35,673 nt of DNA from a candidate division TM6 bacterium UASB124 (GCA_001468855.1 LDIV01000001.1:424993-460665), one strand, 5' to 3'. Numbered from the stretch's first letter, positions 9,504 to 17,831 are shown. Numbers and translations are program-made. Notes: generated by a model not told the origin, from the letters alone.

Positions 9504-12500
9504 CGACTTGCTCCTTACTTGTCTTGAATAGGTCGACCTGCAATCCCAAACTTTGAAACTCTTTTATCAAGACGTTGAAAGATTCAGGAATTCCCGGATC
9601 AGGAACTTCTTCGCCACGTACAAGTGCTTCATATGCCTTTATTCGTCCATTAACGTCATCAGATTTAATTGTCAACATTTCTTGTAGTGTATACGCAGCT
9701 CCATATGCATAAAGAGCCCAAACTTCCATCTCCCCGAGTCGTTGACCACCAAATTGAGCCTTACCACCAAGCGGTTGTTGTGTGATTAATGAGTATGGAC
9801 CAACAGAACGAGCATGAAGTTTATCATCCGCAAGGTGATTAAGTTTCATCATGTATATGTAGCCAACGGTTACAGGTTGATCGAACAACATTCCTGTGCG
9901 ACCATCATACATTTTGTATGTACCTGTAACAGGCAGTTTCAAATCTTTTAATAACGGTTGAATTTCTTTTTCATAATCTGCACCATCAAATACTGGTGTA
10001 TTAAATGCAACCCCATTATCAATCGTTTTTTGTGCCAAATGAGCAATTGCATTTTTCCCATATGTTTTTTCGATATCTGCAATTAATTCAGCGCCATAAT
10101 ATTTACTCAAACGATTCTTAACCTCTTGTGCAGAAAGCTTTTCAATATCCAATGCTAGTTGCCGCGCAATTTCTTTACCGGCCATACCTAGCATAGTCTC
10201 AAGTATTTGCCCAACGTTCATACGACCTGGAACACCAAGAGGATTAAGAACTATGTCAACAGCTGTACCATCTTGCATGTATGGCATGTCTTCCGGATTA
10301 ACAATACGAGAGACAACACCTTTATTACCATGACGTCCAGCCATTTTGTCACCTACCGACAAACGACGCTTTGCCGCAACATAGACTTTGATCATTTTGA
10401 TAACGCCAGATGGCAACTCGTCACCCTTACGCAGTTGAGCAATACGATCTTCTTTGAGAGCTGTAAGAACGTGAATTTGATTTGTTAAAATTTCTTTATA
10501 ACTTTTTATTTTTGTATCAATTTCTTTGATGCCTGCTTCTATCGCCAAAAGCTTTTCAATATCAGCGGTTTCTAATTTATCCTCAGAGAAAACACCTTTA
10601 TCGATAAAAGCTTTAGCTGTTGCAGACTTGCTTGTTTTGCCCTTAAGCAACTTAACGATTTTTTCTTTAATCCCTTTTTGAAGGATTGCAAGATGATAAT
10701 TAAAGTTTTCGTCAACCTTTTGAGTTTCTCTTTGAACGATTTCTTTGTAACGTTTATCTTTTCGTATACCACTACGGGAGAAAACTTTAACATCAACAAC
10801 TGTTGCATCTACTCCAGGTGGAACGCGCAATGATGTATCACGAACTTCTCGTGATTTTTCACCAAATATTGCACGCAACAATTTTTCTTCAGGAGAAACC
10901 TGAACATCACCCTTAAGAGTAACCTTACCAACCAAAATATCGCCAGGTTTAACACGAGTACCGATTTTAACAATACCATCTTCATCGAGAGCAATAAGGT
11001 CTTTTTCAGGAATATTCGGTATGTCGCGGGTTATTTCTTCGGCACCAAGCTTAGTTTCTCGTGCTTCAACAATAAATTCTTCAACGTGAACAGATGAAAA
11101 AACATCATCAGCAACAAGGCGTTTATTAACAATGATCGCGTCTTCGTAGTTATATCCTTGCCATGGCATAAAAGCAACTAAAACGTTACTACCAAGTGCC
11201 AGCTCACCATTTTGTGTTGCTGCTCCCGTTGCAATGATATCACCTTTTTTAACCGTCTCACCTACTTTGACAATAGGATTAAAATGTATCCAAGTATTAT
11301 GGCTTGAACGAGCATATTTCTTCAAATAGTACGTATCAACTGGGCGAGAGAGCCATTCGGCCTCGCTTGTCTCTTTTTCGTCAATACGAATAACTATTTT
11401 TTCACATGAAACATATTCTATCGTTCCTGCCGTACGTGAATTAAGCACAGCACCTTCTAGTGAACCAAGCTCTCTTTCAATGCCAGTACCAACAATCGGC
11501 GCTTGACACTGAATCAAAGGCACTGCTTGCCGTTGCATATTTGAACCCATCAATGCACGGTTTGCGTCATCATGCTCTAAGAATGGTATTAATGCTGTTG
11601 GAACAGAAAAAAGTTGTTTTGGCGATGCATCAATATATGTCACTTTTTCAACGTTTTCAGGAATAATATTACCATCTTTTCTTACCAAAACCTTAGGCCC
11701 TTTAAGATGACGATGCTCGTCCATTGACGTTGTTGCCTGAGCAATTTCCTCACCTATTTCTTCGAATGCATCAAGATAATTAACACCTTCTTGAATAACA
11801 CCATCCTTCACCTTATGATAAGGTGTTTCGATAAATCCAAGTTCGTTAACACGCGCATACGTTGAAAGGGAAGATATAAGACCAATATTTTGACCTTCTG
11901 GAGTTTCAATAGGACAAATTCTTCCATAGTGAGATGTATGAACGTCGCGAACTTCAAATGTTGCTCGCTCTCTTGTTATACCACCGGGGCCAAGAGCAGA
12001 AAGACGTCGCTTGTGCGCCATTTCCGCAAGAGGATTCGTTTGATCCATAAATTGTGAAAGTTGTCCAGTTCCAAAAAACTCACGTAATACCGCAGCCAAA
12101 GGCTTCACATTCAAGAAATCATACGGCATAAGTGATGCATAGTTTTCTTGCAAACGAAAGCGTTCTTTAACAATTCGCTCAATACGAGCAAATCCTATAT
12201 AAAGCTGCCCCTGCAACAATTCACCAACAAGACGAATGCAACGATTTCCAAGATGATCAATGTCATCCAACTCACCCTCGCCACGCTCTTTCAAATTAAT
12301 TAAATATTTAAGCGTGGTAATGATATCTTCTTTAGTCAAATGTGTTATTGATTCACTAATCGAAAGGCCCAATTTCCTATTAGTACGGATACGGCCAACA
12401 ATGGTCAGATCGTAAAAGCGAGGGTTGTAGAACAAATTTTGCATGTACTCTTCCATGGCCTTTATTGTAGGAATATCACCAGGCTTAAGCTTGGTATAAA

Positions 12501-13827
12501 CCTCTTTAAGAGCTTCCTCATACGTATTGGTATGATCATGAGAAAATGTAAGAGCCATCGTTGGTTGTACAACATACCCAGAAGATTGAATAAGCTTGAA
12601 GGAAATATTATTGACTTCTGCCAATTGATCTATTATTTCTTCTGTTAATTCACTACCAAGCGTTGCCAAAACCTCACCAGTTTTGGGAGCAATAATATCC
12701 TGTGCAACAATACGACTTAAAAGGCTATTTTTACGAACAATAAGATGCTTTACGCCTTCTTTATTGAGCTTATCAATATGAGCCTTTGTAAGACGTTGAC
12801 CTATGGTAAATTTACTTTCAAGTTCCTTAGGCAGGGCACCCGCTTCGAGTCGTTGTCCAATAAGATTATTATCAACTTTGCGATAAAATTTTTCGTCATG
12901 TACTTCAATGTTGTCAAAATCATAGAAAAGTGAGAGCAGAGAATTTTTTTCAATACCCAATGCTTGCAAAAATGTGGTAGCAAAAATTTTCTTTTTCTTA
13001 TCGATGCGAATATAAAGCAAATCGTTATGATCAAATTCAAAATCCAACCATGAGCCACGATTAGGAATGATACGCGCAATATGATATGGCTGACCTCTGA
13101 AATCTTTCGATTTTTTGCTGAGTGTAAACATAACACCAGGAGCACGGTGTATTTGGCTTACAACAACACGGTCAACGCCATTGATTAAAAATGTACCTTG
13201 GCTACCAAGGAAAAAAGTCCCATCATGATCTTCATAAAGATCAACCATTACAGGCAAGTCACAAAAGAAAACATCTTGTTCTTTTATATCGCGAACAATT
13301 TTTTTCGATGTCTGAGGATCAATATCCCAACTAGTAAGCTGCATCTTGACTTTAAGCGGTAAAGAGAAGGTTTTACCACTGTAACGACATTCATCAACTG
13401 TCGCAGGAACTTTGATAGATACACGAGAAAAACATTTTTTGCAGTGTATATAGGTTACACTAGCCTCTTTACAATGTGGACACTTTTTTTCTTTACCAAG
13501 ACGACTACAACCTGTTTTTTTACAAGATGAACAAGACCATTTATAACGATTTTGAATACCACTCAATTGTCCACAAATACAAGCCCAGTCTCCCAATTCG
13601 TAACTTACATATTCAAGAGAGATTCGTTCATTATGCTCGACTGGAAATGTATCACGAAAAACTTTTTCAAGCCCAATGTGCTTACGCTCTGATGGAATGC
13701 TGTCAAGTTGCACAAAGTCATTAAATGACTTTGATTGGACCTCAATAAGATTAGGTAGCGAGACAACCTCTCTTATTTTACCAAACGATTTTCTTACTAG
13801 ACCTTTACCTCTACCAAATCCAGACAT
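9496..13827 (-). CDS. rpoB: RNA polymerase beta subunit with a cysteine-rich N-terminal insertion
   Basis: This 1443-residue beta subunit is slightly longer than E. coli (1342). The rifampicin cluster at residues 584-612 keeps the drug-contact residues Q592, D595, H605 and S610, so it looks rifampicin-sensitive at these sites. The GDKMAGRHGNKGVVS block is intact. Between VSYELGD (about 74-80) and the usual LPLKVKMQL strand (about 156) there is an extra segment with ten cysteines: 83, 85, 99, 102, 107, 116, 119, 129, 132 and 147. CxC and CxxC spacings suggest one or two zinc ribbons. A further insertion of about 13 residues follows near 197-209. An AGGAG lies 7 nt before the ATG. It is preceded by a 163-nt gap holding a strong hairpin. 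Confidence 0.98.
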   Translation of the reverse strand: MSGFGRGKGLVRKSFGKIREVVSLPNLIEVQSKSFNDFVQLDSIPSERKHIGLEKVFRDTFPVEHNERISLEYVSYELGDWACICGQLSGIQNRYKWSCSSCKKTGCSRLGKEKKCPHCKEASVTYIHCKKCFSRVSIKVPATVDECRYSGKTFSLPLKVKMQLTSWDIDPQTSKKIVRDIKEQDVFFCDLPVMVDLYEDHDGTFFLGSQGTFLINGVDRVVVSQIHRAPGVMFTLSKKSKDFRGQPYHIARIIPNRGSWLDFEFDHNDLLYIRIDKKKKIFATTFLQALGIEKNSLLSLFYDFDNIEVHDEKFYRKVDNNLIGQRLEAGALPKELESKFTIGQRLTKAHIDKLNKEGVKHLIVRKNSLLSRIVAQDIIAPKTGEVLATLGSELTEEIIDQLAEVNNISFKLIQSSGYVVQPTMALTFSHDHTNTYEEALKEVYTKLKPGDIPTIKAMEEYMQNLFYNPRFYDLTIVGRIRTNRKLGLSISESITHLTKEDIITTLKYLINLKERGEGELDDIDHLGNRCIRLVGELLQGQLYIGFARIERIVKERFRLQENYASLMPYDFLNVKPLAAVLREFFGTGQLSQFMDQTNPLAEMAHKRRLSALGPGGITRERATFEVRDVHTSHYGRICPIETPEGQNIGLISSLSTYARVNELGFIETPYHKVKDGVIQEGVNYLDAFEEIGEEIAQATTSMDEHRHLKGPKVLVRKDGNIIPENVEKVTYIDASPKQLFSVPTALIPFLEHDDANRALMGSNMQRQAVPLIQCQAPIVGTGIERELGSLEGAVLNSRTAGTIEYVSCEKIVIRIDEKETSEAEWLSRPVDTYYLKKYARSSHNTWIHFNPIVKVGETVKKGDIIATGAATQNGELALGSNVLVAFMPWQGYNYEDAIIVNKRLVADDVFSSVHVEEFIVEARETKLGAEEITRDIPNIPEKDLIALDEDGIVKIGTRVKPGDILVGKVTLKGDVQVSPEEKLLRAIFGEKSREVRDTSLRVPPGVDATVVDVKVFSRSGIRKDKRYKEIVQRETQKVDENFNYHLAILQKGIKEKIVKLLKGKTSKSATAKAFIDKGVFSEDKLETADIEKLLAIEAGIKEIDTKIKSYKEILTNQIHVLTALKEDRIAQLRKGDELPSGVIKMIKVYVAAKRRLSVGDKMAGRHGNKGVVSRIVNPEDMPYMQDGTAVDIVLNPLGVPGRMNVGQILETMLGMAGKEIARQLALDIEKLSAQEVKNRLSKYYGAELIADIEKTYGKNAIAHLAQKTIDNGVAFNTPVFDGADYEKEIQPLLKDLKLPVTGTYKMYDGRTGMLFDQPVTVGYIYMMKLNHLADDKLHARSVGPYSLITQQPLGGKAQFGGQRLGEMEVWALYAYGAAYTLQEMLTIKSDDVNGRIKAYEALVRGEEVPDPGIPESFNVLIKEFQSLGLQVDLFKTSKEQVGE

Positions 13828-13904
13828 TCAACCGCTCCTGTCGAAACACACTTTAAATTGACCCACTTTTGACCCAAGCAAATACTGCGCTTAAGAAACT
13901 AAAG

Positions 13905-13945
13905 GGATACCGCTTAACAGCAATCACTGTTAATAGTCGGTATCC
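13905..13945 (-). promoter_or_regulatory. Hairpin in the rplL-rpoB gap (attenuator or RNase-processing candidate)
   Basis: An 8-bp perfect outer stem (GGATACCG with CGGTATCC) encloses an inner 7-bp stem (TTAACAG with CTGTTAA), a 6-nt loop and an asymmetric internal loop. Read on the minus strand it lies after rplL and before rpoB and is followed by CCCTTTAGTTTCTT, a weak T-rich tract. In E. coli the rplL-rpoB gap holds an attenuator and an RNase III site; a similar role here is inference. Confidence 0.55.
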
Positions 13946-13990
13946 AATATAATTTGTATGCCAAAGAAGAAAGGCAAATAACCACAAATA

Positions 13991-14368
13991 TTAAGAAAGC
14001 TCAACTTTAGCACCAGCGGCTTCAAGTTCCTTCTTAATTTTTTGAGCTTCTTCTTTTGGAGCAGCTTCTGATACTGTAAAAGGAACGTTTTCAACAGCTT
14101 CCTTTGCAGCACCTAATGCCAAAGAAGTAACTGAACGCAACGCCTTAATAACGTTGATTTTGTTAGCTCCGGCATCCTTGAGAATAACCTTATATTCATT
14201 TTTTTCTTCAGCTTGAGCAGCTGCAGGAGCAGCGGCAGCTGCTGGCGCACCAGCAACAGCAACAGGAGTTGCCGCAGAAACACCAAATGTTTCTTCTAGA
14301 GATTTAATAAGCTCTGCAAGCTCCATAACGCTCATTTTCTTTATATCGTCTACAATCTTAGATGACAT
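13991..14368 (-). CDS. rplL: 50S ribosomal protein L7/L12
   Basis: This 125-residue stalk protein has three parts: an N-terminal dimerisation helix ([19 protein letters not shown]), an Ala/Pro-rich hinge at about residues 35-55, and the C-terminal factor-binding domain. It recruits EF-Tu and EF-G to the ribosome and is present in several copies bound to L10. The usual TGLGLKEAK helix-turn is altered to TSLALGAAK, replacing two glycines and a lysine, while the family's other key K and R positions are retained. A strong AAGGAG precedes the ATG. The 131 nt upstream contains a possible promoter -10 box, which could raise L7/L12 output above L10. Confidence 0.97.
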   Translation of the reverse strand: MSSKIVDDIKKMSVMELAELIKSLEETFGVSAATPVAVAGAPAAAAAPAAAQAEEKNEYKVILKDAGANKINVIKALRSVTSLALGAAKEAVENVPFTVSEAAPKEEAQKIKKELEAAGAKVELS

Positions 14369-14461
14369 GGAAATACTCCTTAAAACATTCTAAAACAACT
14401 ACGTTTATATCAGCCTTCGTAACCCTGAATCACTAATTTTACAGATCCCCAAAAGCGATAA

Positions 14462-14467
14462 ATTATA
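14462..14467 (-). promoter_or_regulatory. Possible internal promoter -10 box for rplL
   Basis: A perfect TATAAT on the minus strand sits about 95 nt upstream of the rplL start in the rplJ-rplL gap. The matching -35 is poor (ATGCAA at 17-nt spacing). An extra promoter would fit the need for more L7/L12 than L10, but the box could be chance in AT-rich DNA. Confidence 0.35.
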
Positions 14468-14499
14468 CCTAAACTAACATATTTTTGCATGTCTTACTA

Positions 14500-15024
14500 C
14501 TAGTTTCCCGCTTTTTGTGCTTCTATTTGCTTTAAAACAATGACCAATCGCGCAATCAAAAGATACAAAATGCGTGTAAAGTTGGTTATTGGTGCTTGCA
14601 TTGTGCCAAGAAGCTGAGCTATTAAAACCTCGCGAGAAGGCAAAGATGCAATAAATTCAAGCTCTTGCTTGGAGAGTAAGCGAGCCTCATAAAAGCCTGC
14701 AATAATCTTCAAAGCCTCATGTTCTTTTGCGAAAGTTGTAAGCTGCTTTGCTGCACTAGAAATATCTTTTTTAACAAACACTAAGCCAACCTGATCTTTA
14801 AATGATTCTGCAAAGGCATCAGACCCTGCGATGCTTTTTGCAGCCAAACGCATTAACGTTGCCTTAGCAACCTTGAGGTTGCTACCATCTTTACGCAGAT
14901 TGCGACGCAAGCGTTGCAAAACGGGAACAGGCATTCCCTTGTAATTAACCAAAAAAGTTGCCTGTGCATCAGACATCATTTGTTGAAGGTTGGAAATTAA
15001 AGCTTCTTTTTGTTGCCGATTCAT
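14500..15024 (-). CDS. rplJ: 50S ribosomal protein L10
   Basis: This 174-residue protein is the base of the ribosomal stalk. It has the usual N-terminal rRNA-binding domain (NLQQMMSDAQATFLVNYKGM, then LRRNLRKDGSNLKVAKATL) and a helical C-terminal tail that binds L7/L12 dimers. An AAGGAAG lies 6 nt before the ATG. It begins 15 nt after rplA, so the long autoregulatory L10 leader known from E. coli and Bacillus is absent here. Confidence 0.96.
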   Translation of the reverse strand: MNRQQKEALISNLQQMMSDAQATFLVNYKGMPVPVLQRLRRNLRKDGSNLKVAKATLMRLAAKSIAGSDAFAESFKDQVGLVFVKKDISSAAKQLTTFAKEHEALKIIAGFYEARLLSKQELEFIASLPSREVLIAQLLGTMQAPITNFTRILYLLIARLVIVLKQIEAQKAGN

Positions 15025-15039
15025 GGTTTCTTCCTTGAG

Positions 15040-15741
15040 CTACTTTTCTTGAGCTGTTTCATCTGGATTAATAGCAACACCGACACCCATTGTTGAGGAA
15101 ACGGTGATTTTTTTAACAAATTTACCCTTAGACGTTGGTGGCTTGCTAGTACGAACAGCATTAACTAATGCCGCTAAATTATCTGTAAGTTTATCCGCTC
15201 CAAATGAAACCTTTCCAAAAGGAACATGTAGAACACCAGCCTTGTCATTCCGATAAGAAACACGCCCCTTCTTAAGATCTGCAACAATGCCTGCAATATC
15301 AAAAGTAACGGTACCTACCTTCTTATTTGGAAGCAATCCACGAGGACCGAGAAATTTTGCAACTTTACCAACAAGACCCATGAGATCTGGTGTCGCCACA
15401 GCTGCCTCAAAATCACACCAACCACCTTCAATTTTTGCAATCAAATCTTCTGCGCCAACATAATCAGCACCAGCCTTTTTAGCTTGCTCCTCATACTCGC
15501 CTTTTGCAAAAACAAGTACTCGTAGCTTTTTCCCTGTACCATGAGGCAATAATACTGATCCTCGTACAGTTTGCTCACCCTTGGACGCATCAATGCCAAG
15601 ACTTATGCAGGCATCAACCGTTTCATCAAATTTGGCATGAGCATTTTTCACAATAAAATCGAGCGCGCTCTTCCAAGATGTGATTTTGGCTGCGCCTAGC
15701 TTTTCTTTAGCACCTAAATGCTTTTTTCCATGTATATTCAT
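15040..15741 (-). CDS. rplA: 50S ribosomal protein L1
   Basis: This 233-residue L1 binds 23S rRNA at the mobile L1 stalk and in many bacteria represses its own operon. Landmarks are VRGSVLLPHGTGK, the DLMGLVGKVAKFLGPRGLLPNKKVGTVT region, and the C-terminal GVGVAINPDE. I chose the ATG at 15741. A TTG six codons upstream is also open, but the ATG has a GTGGAT purine stretch at suitable spacing and gives the usual family length. Confidence 0.96.
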   Translation of the reverse strand: MNIHGKKHLGAKEKLGAAKITSWKSALDFIVKNAHAKFDETVDACISLGIDASKGEQTVRGSVLLPHGTGKKLRVLVFAKGEYEEQAKKAGADYVGAEDLIAKIEGGWCDFEAAVATPDLMGLVGKVAKFLGPRGLLPNKKVGTVTFDIAGIVADLKKGRVSYRNDKAGVLHVPFGKVSFGADKLTDNLAALVNAVRTSKPPTSKGKFVKKITVSSTMGVGVAINPDETAQEK

Positions 15742-15778
15742 TGCAGATCCACTTTTCAACTATTCTGATTGGGTATTC

Positions 15779-16204
15779 TTAATCAACAACCGCAAGGCCC
15801 ATACTTCTTGCGCTGCCAGCTACAATTTTTTTGGCTGCTTCAATGTCAGTTGCATTCAAATCTGGCATTTTGATCTTTGCTATTTCCTCAACATCTTTCC
15901 ATTTGATATTGCCAGCAGACTCTTTCCCGGGATTTTTGGATCCAAGCTGAATGTTTGCTTTTTTACGAAGCAATTCAGATACTGGCGGGGTCTTGAGGAT
16001 AAAGTCAAAACTTTTATCAGTATAAATCGTAATGAGAACAGGAACCGTTTCACCTTTACGACTTGCTGTTGCTGCATTGAATTTTTTACAAAAGTCCATC
16101 AAGTTAACTTGATGTTGTCCAAGCATAGAACCAACAGGAGGTGCAGGTGTTGCAGCACCACCTTGGAGCTGTAATTTTACATTTGCTTTTATCGTTTTTG
16201 CCAT
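15779..16204 (-). CDS. rplK: 50S ribosomal protein L11
   Basis: This 141-residue L11 is the standard length. It has the N-terminal APPVGSMLGQHQVNLMDFCK segment, which contacts translation factors, and the C-terminal rRNA-binding domain ending in the ARSMGL motif that L11 shows near its end. It is part of the GTPase-associated centre with L10 and L7/L12. A GTAGG lies upstream of the ATG. The rplK-rplA-rplJ-rplL order is the common bacterial one. Confidence 0.97.
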   Translation of the reverse strand: MAKTIKANVKLQLQGGAATPAPPVGSMLGQHQVNLMDFCKKFNAATASRKGETVPVLITIYTDKSFDFILKTPPVSELLRKKANIQLGSKNPGKESAGNIKWKDVEEIAKIKMPDLNATDIEAAKKIVAGSARSMGLAVVD

Positions 16205-16244
16205 TATAGCCTACCTACGAATTTTATTAATGTTACTTATAAAA

Positions 16245-16763
16245 TTATTTCTTAACCTGGTCAAAACCTAATTCAACAGGAGTCATTCTTCCAAAAATAC
16301 TTACCATTACTGTTAACTTTTCACGCTCTTCATCGACTTTATCTATCAGGCCAACAAACCCTGTAAACGCCCCATGGGATATATGAACCTCACTCCCAAC
16401 AACAAACGGTGTTTTTTCTTGCGAAACAGCGAGCTTGCCAGACATTTGAGCGAATATGCGATCAACTTCTTTCTCAGAAAGCGGCATTGGGCTTTCGCCA
16501 CCTAAAAACCGTGTAACACGTGGAGTAGATGATACTAAGCGAAAGCTATCACCAGTCATCTCCATTTGAACCAAGAGATAGCCAGGGAAGATTTTTTCTT
16601 TTTTGGTTTTTGCTTCTGTAAAAAAAGAAACAACTTCTCCAGCAGGAATAAGCACTTGGCCAAAAAGATCTTGCAATCCATTTTCAATAATGCGTTTTTC
16701 TAAATCTGTTTTAACAATATCTTCAAAGCCCGTATAAACCTGAACAACATACCAACGTTTCAT
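16245..16763 (-). CDS. nusG: Transcription elongation/antitermination factor NusG
   Basis: This 172-residue NusG has an NGN domain (WYVVQVYTGFED at the start, then KIFPGYLLVQMEM and TPRVTRFLGG) followed by a KOW domain from about residue 120 (VGSEVHISHGAFTGFVGLI). NusG binds RNA polymerase and couples it to Rho or to the ribosome. It lies between secE and rplK as in most bacteria. An AAGGGAC precedes the ATG. Confidence 0.97.
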   Translation of the reverse strand: MKRWYVVQVYTGFEDIVKTDLEKRIIENGLQDLFGQVLIPAGEVVSFFTEAKTKKEKIFPGYLLVQMEMTGDSFRLVSSTPRVTRFLGGESPMPLSEKEVDRIFAQMSGKLAVSQEKTPFVVGSEVHISHGAFTGFVGLIDKVDEEREKLTVMVSIFGRMTPVELGFDQVKK

Positions 16764-16799
16764 TTTTTAACCAGTCCCTTACAAAATACCTTACGCCCC

Positions 16800-16985
16800 T
16801 TAAAAACGAATGAGCTGTTTAATCAAAGCACTAAACGCAACATCCATTCCGCCCAATATTGCGGCAAAAACAAGCACCAATATACAAACGATGATTGTTG
16901 ATCCAATTAACTCATCGCGAGAAGGCCACGTTATTTTTCTTAGTTCAGCTCTTACTTCGCTCAAAAAGGTCAAAATTTTACTCAT
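16800..16985 (-). CDS. secE: Protein translocase subunit SecE
   Basis: This 61-residue protein has an amphipathic N-terminal helix with the family signature EVRAELRKITWPSRDEL, then one membrane span (about residues 28-50). It is the short single-span form common outside gammaproteobacteria. SecE clamps SecY in the inner-membrane translocon. GGAG lies 9 nt before the ATG, and nusG follows directly. Confidence 0.95.
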   Translation of the reverse strand: MSKILTFLSEVRAELRKITWPSRDELIGSTIIVCILVLVFAAILGGMDVAFSALIKQLIRF

Positions 16986-17017
16986 CGTTTTATCTCCGTA
17001 ACACGCCCGTTAGTCAC

Positions 17018-17094
17018 TGGCAGGCCAGGAGGGATTCGAACCCCCAACCCGCGGATTTGGAGTCCGCCGCTCTACCAATTAGAGCTACTGGCCT
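17018..17094 (-). tRNA. tRNA-Trp (anticodon CCA)
   Basis: The minus strand gives a complete cloverleaf: acceptor AGGCCAG with CTGGCCT, a GCTC/GAGC D-stem, anticodon stem GCGGA/TCCGC with loop CTCCAAA, and a GGGGG/CCCTC T-stem. The 3' CCA is encoded after a G discriminator. It lies directly upstream of secE, a position seen in many bacteria. Confidence 0.97.
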
Positions 17095-17105
17095 TCATTT
17101 TCATC

Positions 17106-17264
17106 CTATTTAGTTTCTTTATGAGTGGCGTGCTTGCGACACTTGCCACAATATTTATTCAATGCAAGCTTCCCAAAATCACGCTTCTTGGAAACTTTTT
17201 TACTGTAGTTGCGCAACCCGCAACCTTCGCATTCTAAATGGATAATAACCCTATTTTTTGCCAT
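17106..17264 (-). CDS. rpmG: 50S ribosomal protein L33
   Basis: This 52-residue L33 is of the zinc-binding type, with Cys pairs CEGC and CGKC forming a four-cysteine ribbon and a basic middle (RNYSKKVSKKRDFGKL). I took the ATG at 17264, giving MAKNRVI as in most L33 proteins, with AGAAAG just upstream; an upstream ATG nine codons earlier would add an atypical leader. It lies between tRNA-Thr and tRNA-Trp, where other bacteria place tuf and then rpmG or secE. Confidence 0.95.
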   Translation of the reverse strand: MAKNRVIIHLECEGCGLRNYSKKVSKKRDFGKLALNKYCGKCRKHATHKETK

Positions 17265-17299
17265 AATCAAACTTTCTTTAACCCATAACAACTATTAAG

Positions 17300-17375
17300 T
17301 GGAGCCCGCGACCGGGATTGAACCGGTGACCTCTCCCTTACCAAGGAAGTGCTCTACCAACTGAGCTACGTGGGC
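17300..17375 (-). tRNA. tRNA-Thr (anticodon GGT)
   Basis: Cloverleaf on the minus strand with acceptor GCCCACG/CGCGGGC (one A-C mismatch in the middle), D-stem GCTC/GAGC, anticodon loop TTGGTAA, and T-stem ACCGG/CCGGT. CCA is encoded. It is the fourth of four clustered tRNAs upstream of rpmG. Confidence 0.95.
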
Positions 17376-17469
17376 GCCTCTATACAAATTTTACTAGCAA
17401 TAACGCCTCTGGCTCGCTTTTTACATCATATCACTCAACCGCAGGGAAGCACAGTATAGAGGCTTTTAC

Positions 17470-17545
17470 TGGAGCTGGCAACTGGACTCGAACCAGCGAC
17501 CTGCTGATTACAAATCAGCTGCTCTACCAACTGAGCTATGCCAGC
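17470..17545 (-). tRNA. tRNA-Thr (anticodon TGT)
   Basis: Minus-strand cloverleaf: acceptor GCTGGCA/TGCCAGC fully paired, anticodon stem GCTGA/TCAGC with loop TTTGTAA, T-stem GCTGG/CCAGT, and encoded CCA. It follows tRNA-Gly by 7 nt, so both come from one precursor. Confidence 0.96.
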
Positions 17546-17552
17546 ACTCTTC

Positions 17553-17629
17553 TGGAGCGGGAAACGGGTCTCGAACCCGCAACCTTCAGCTTGGAAGGCT
17601 GACGCTCTAGCCAATTGAGCTATTCCCGC
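17553..17629 (-). tRNA. tRNA-Gly (anticodon TCC)
   Basis: Minus-strand cloverleaf: acceptor GCGGGAA/TTCCCGC fully paired, anticodon stem TCAGC/GCTGA with loop CTTCCAA, T-stem GCGGG/CCCGT, and encoded CCA. It lies about 60 nt downstream of the best promoter in this cluster. Confidence 0.96.
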
Positions 17630-17688
17630 GGCCAATAACTGATATGTCAAGGCCAATTTCTCTTGGCTAATAAATAATTATCTTTTCT

Positions 17689-17716
17689 ATTATACAGAAG
17701 CCACTAACGTAGTCAA
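17689..17716 (-). promoter_or_regulatory. Sigma70-type promoter for the tRNA-Gly / rpmG / secE block
   Basis: On the minus strand TTGACT is followed by 16 nt and a perfect TATAAT. It points toward tRNA-Gly, which begins about 60 nt downstream. This could drive the tRNA-rpmG-secE-nusG-ribosomal-protein-rpoBC block. It would leave tRNA-Tyr upstream on its own promoter. Confidence 0.65.
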
Positions 17717-17746
17717 AACCAGCATGCTTATCGCATTCTATTTTTA

Positions 17747-17831
17747 TGGTGGGGAGAACAGGATTCGAACCTGTGAAGGCAGAGCCAACGGATTTACAGT
17801 CCGTCCCCTTTAACCACTCGGGAATCTCCCC
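17747..17831 (-). tRNA. tRNA-Tyr (anticodon GTA)
   Basis: Long-variable-arm (class II) tRNA on the minus strand, 85 nt: acceptor GGGGAGA/TCTCCCC, anticodon stem ACGGA/TCCGT with loop CTGTAAA, a variable arm of about 13 nt, T-stem ACAGG/CCTGT around TTCGAAT, and encoded CCA. It is the first tRNA of the cluster. The 141 nt upstream (17832-17972) is AT-rich; I see only weak promoter candidates there. Confidence 0.96.

Noticed and set aside
12801..13145. Open frame of 114 codons inside rpoB
   Set aside because: Alternative-frame shadow of rpoB with no ribosome binding site or family motif; similar shadows inside rpoC and gyrB were also dropped.
17649..17668. Short hairpin AGCCAA/TTGGCC upstream of tRNA-Gly
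   Set aside because: Only about 5 bp, no T tract; not enough to call a terminator.
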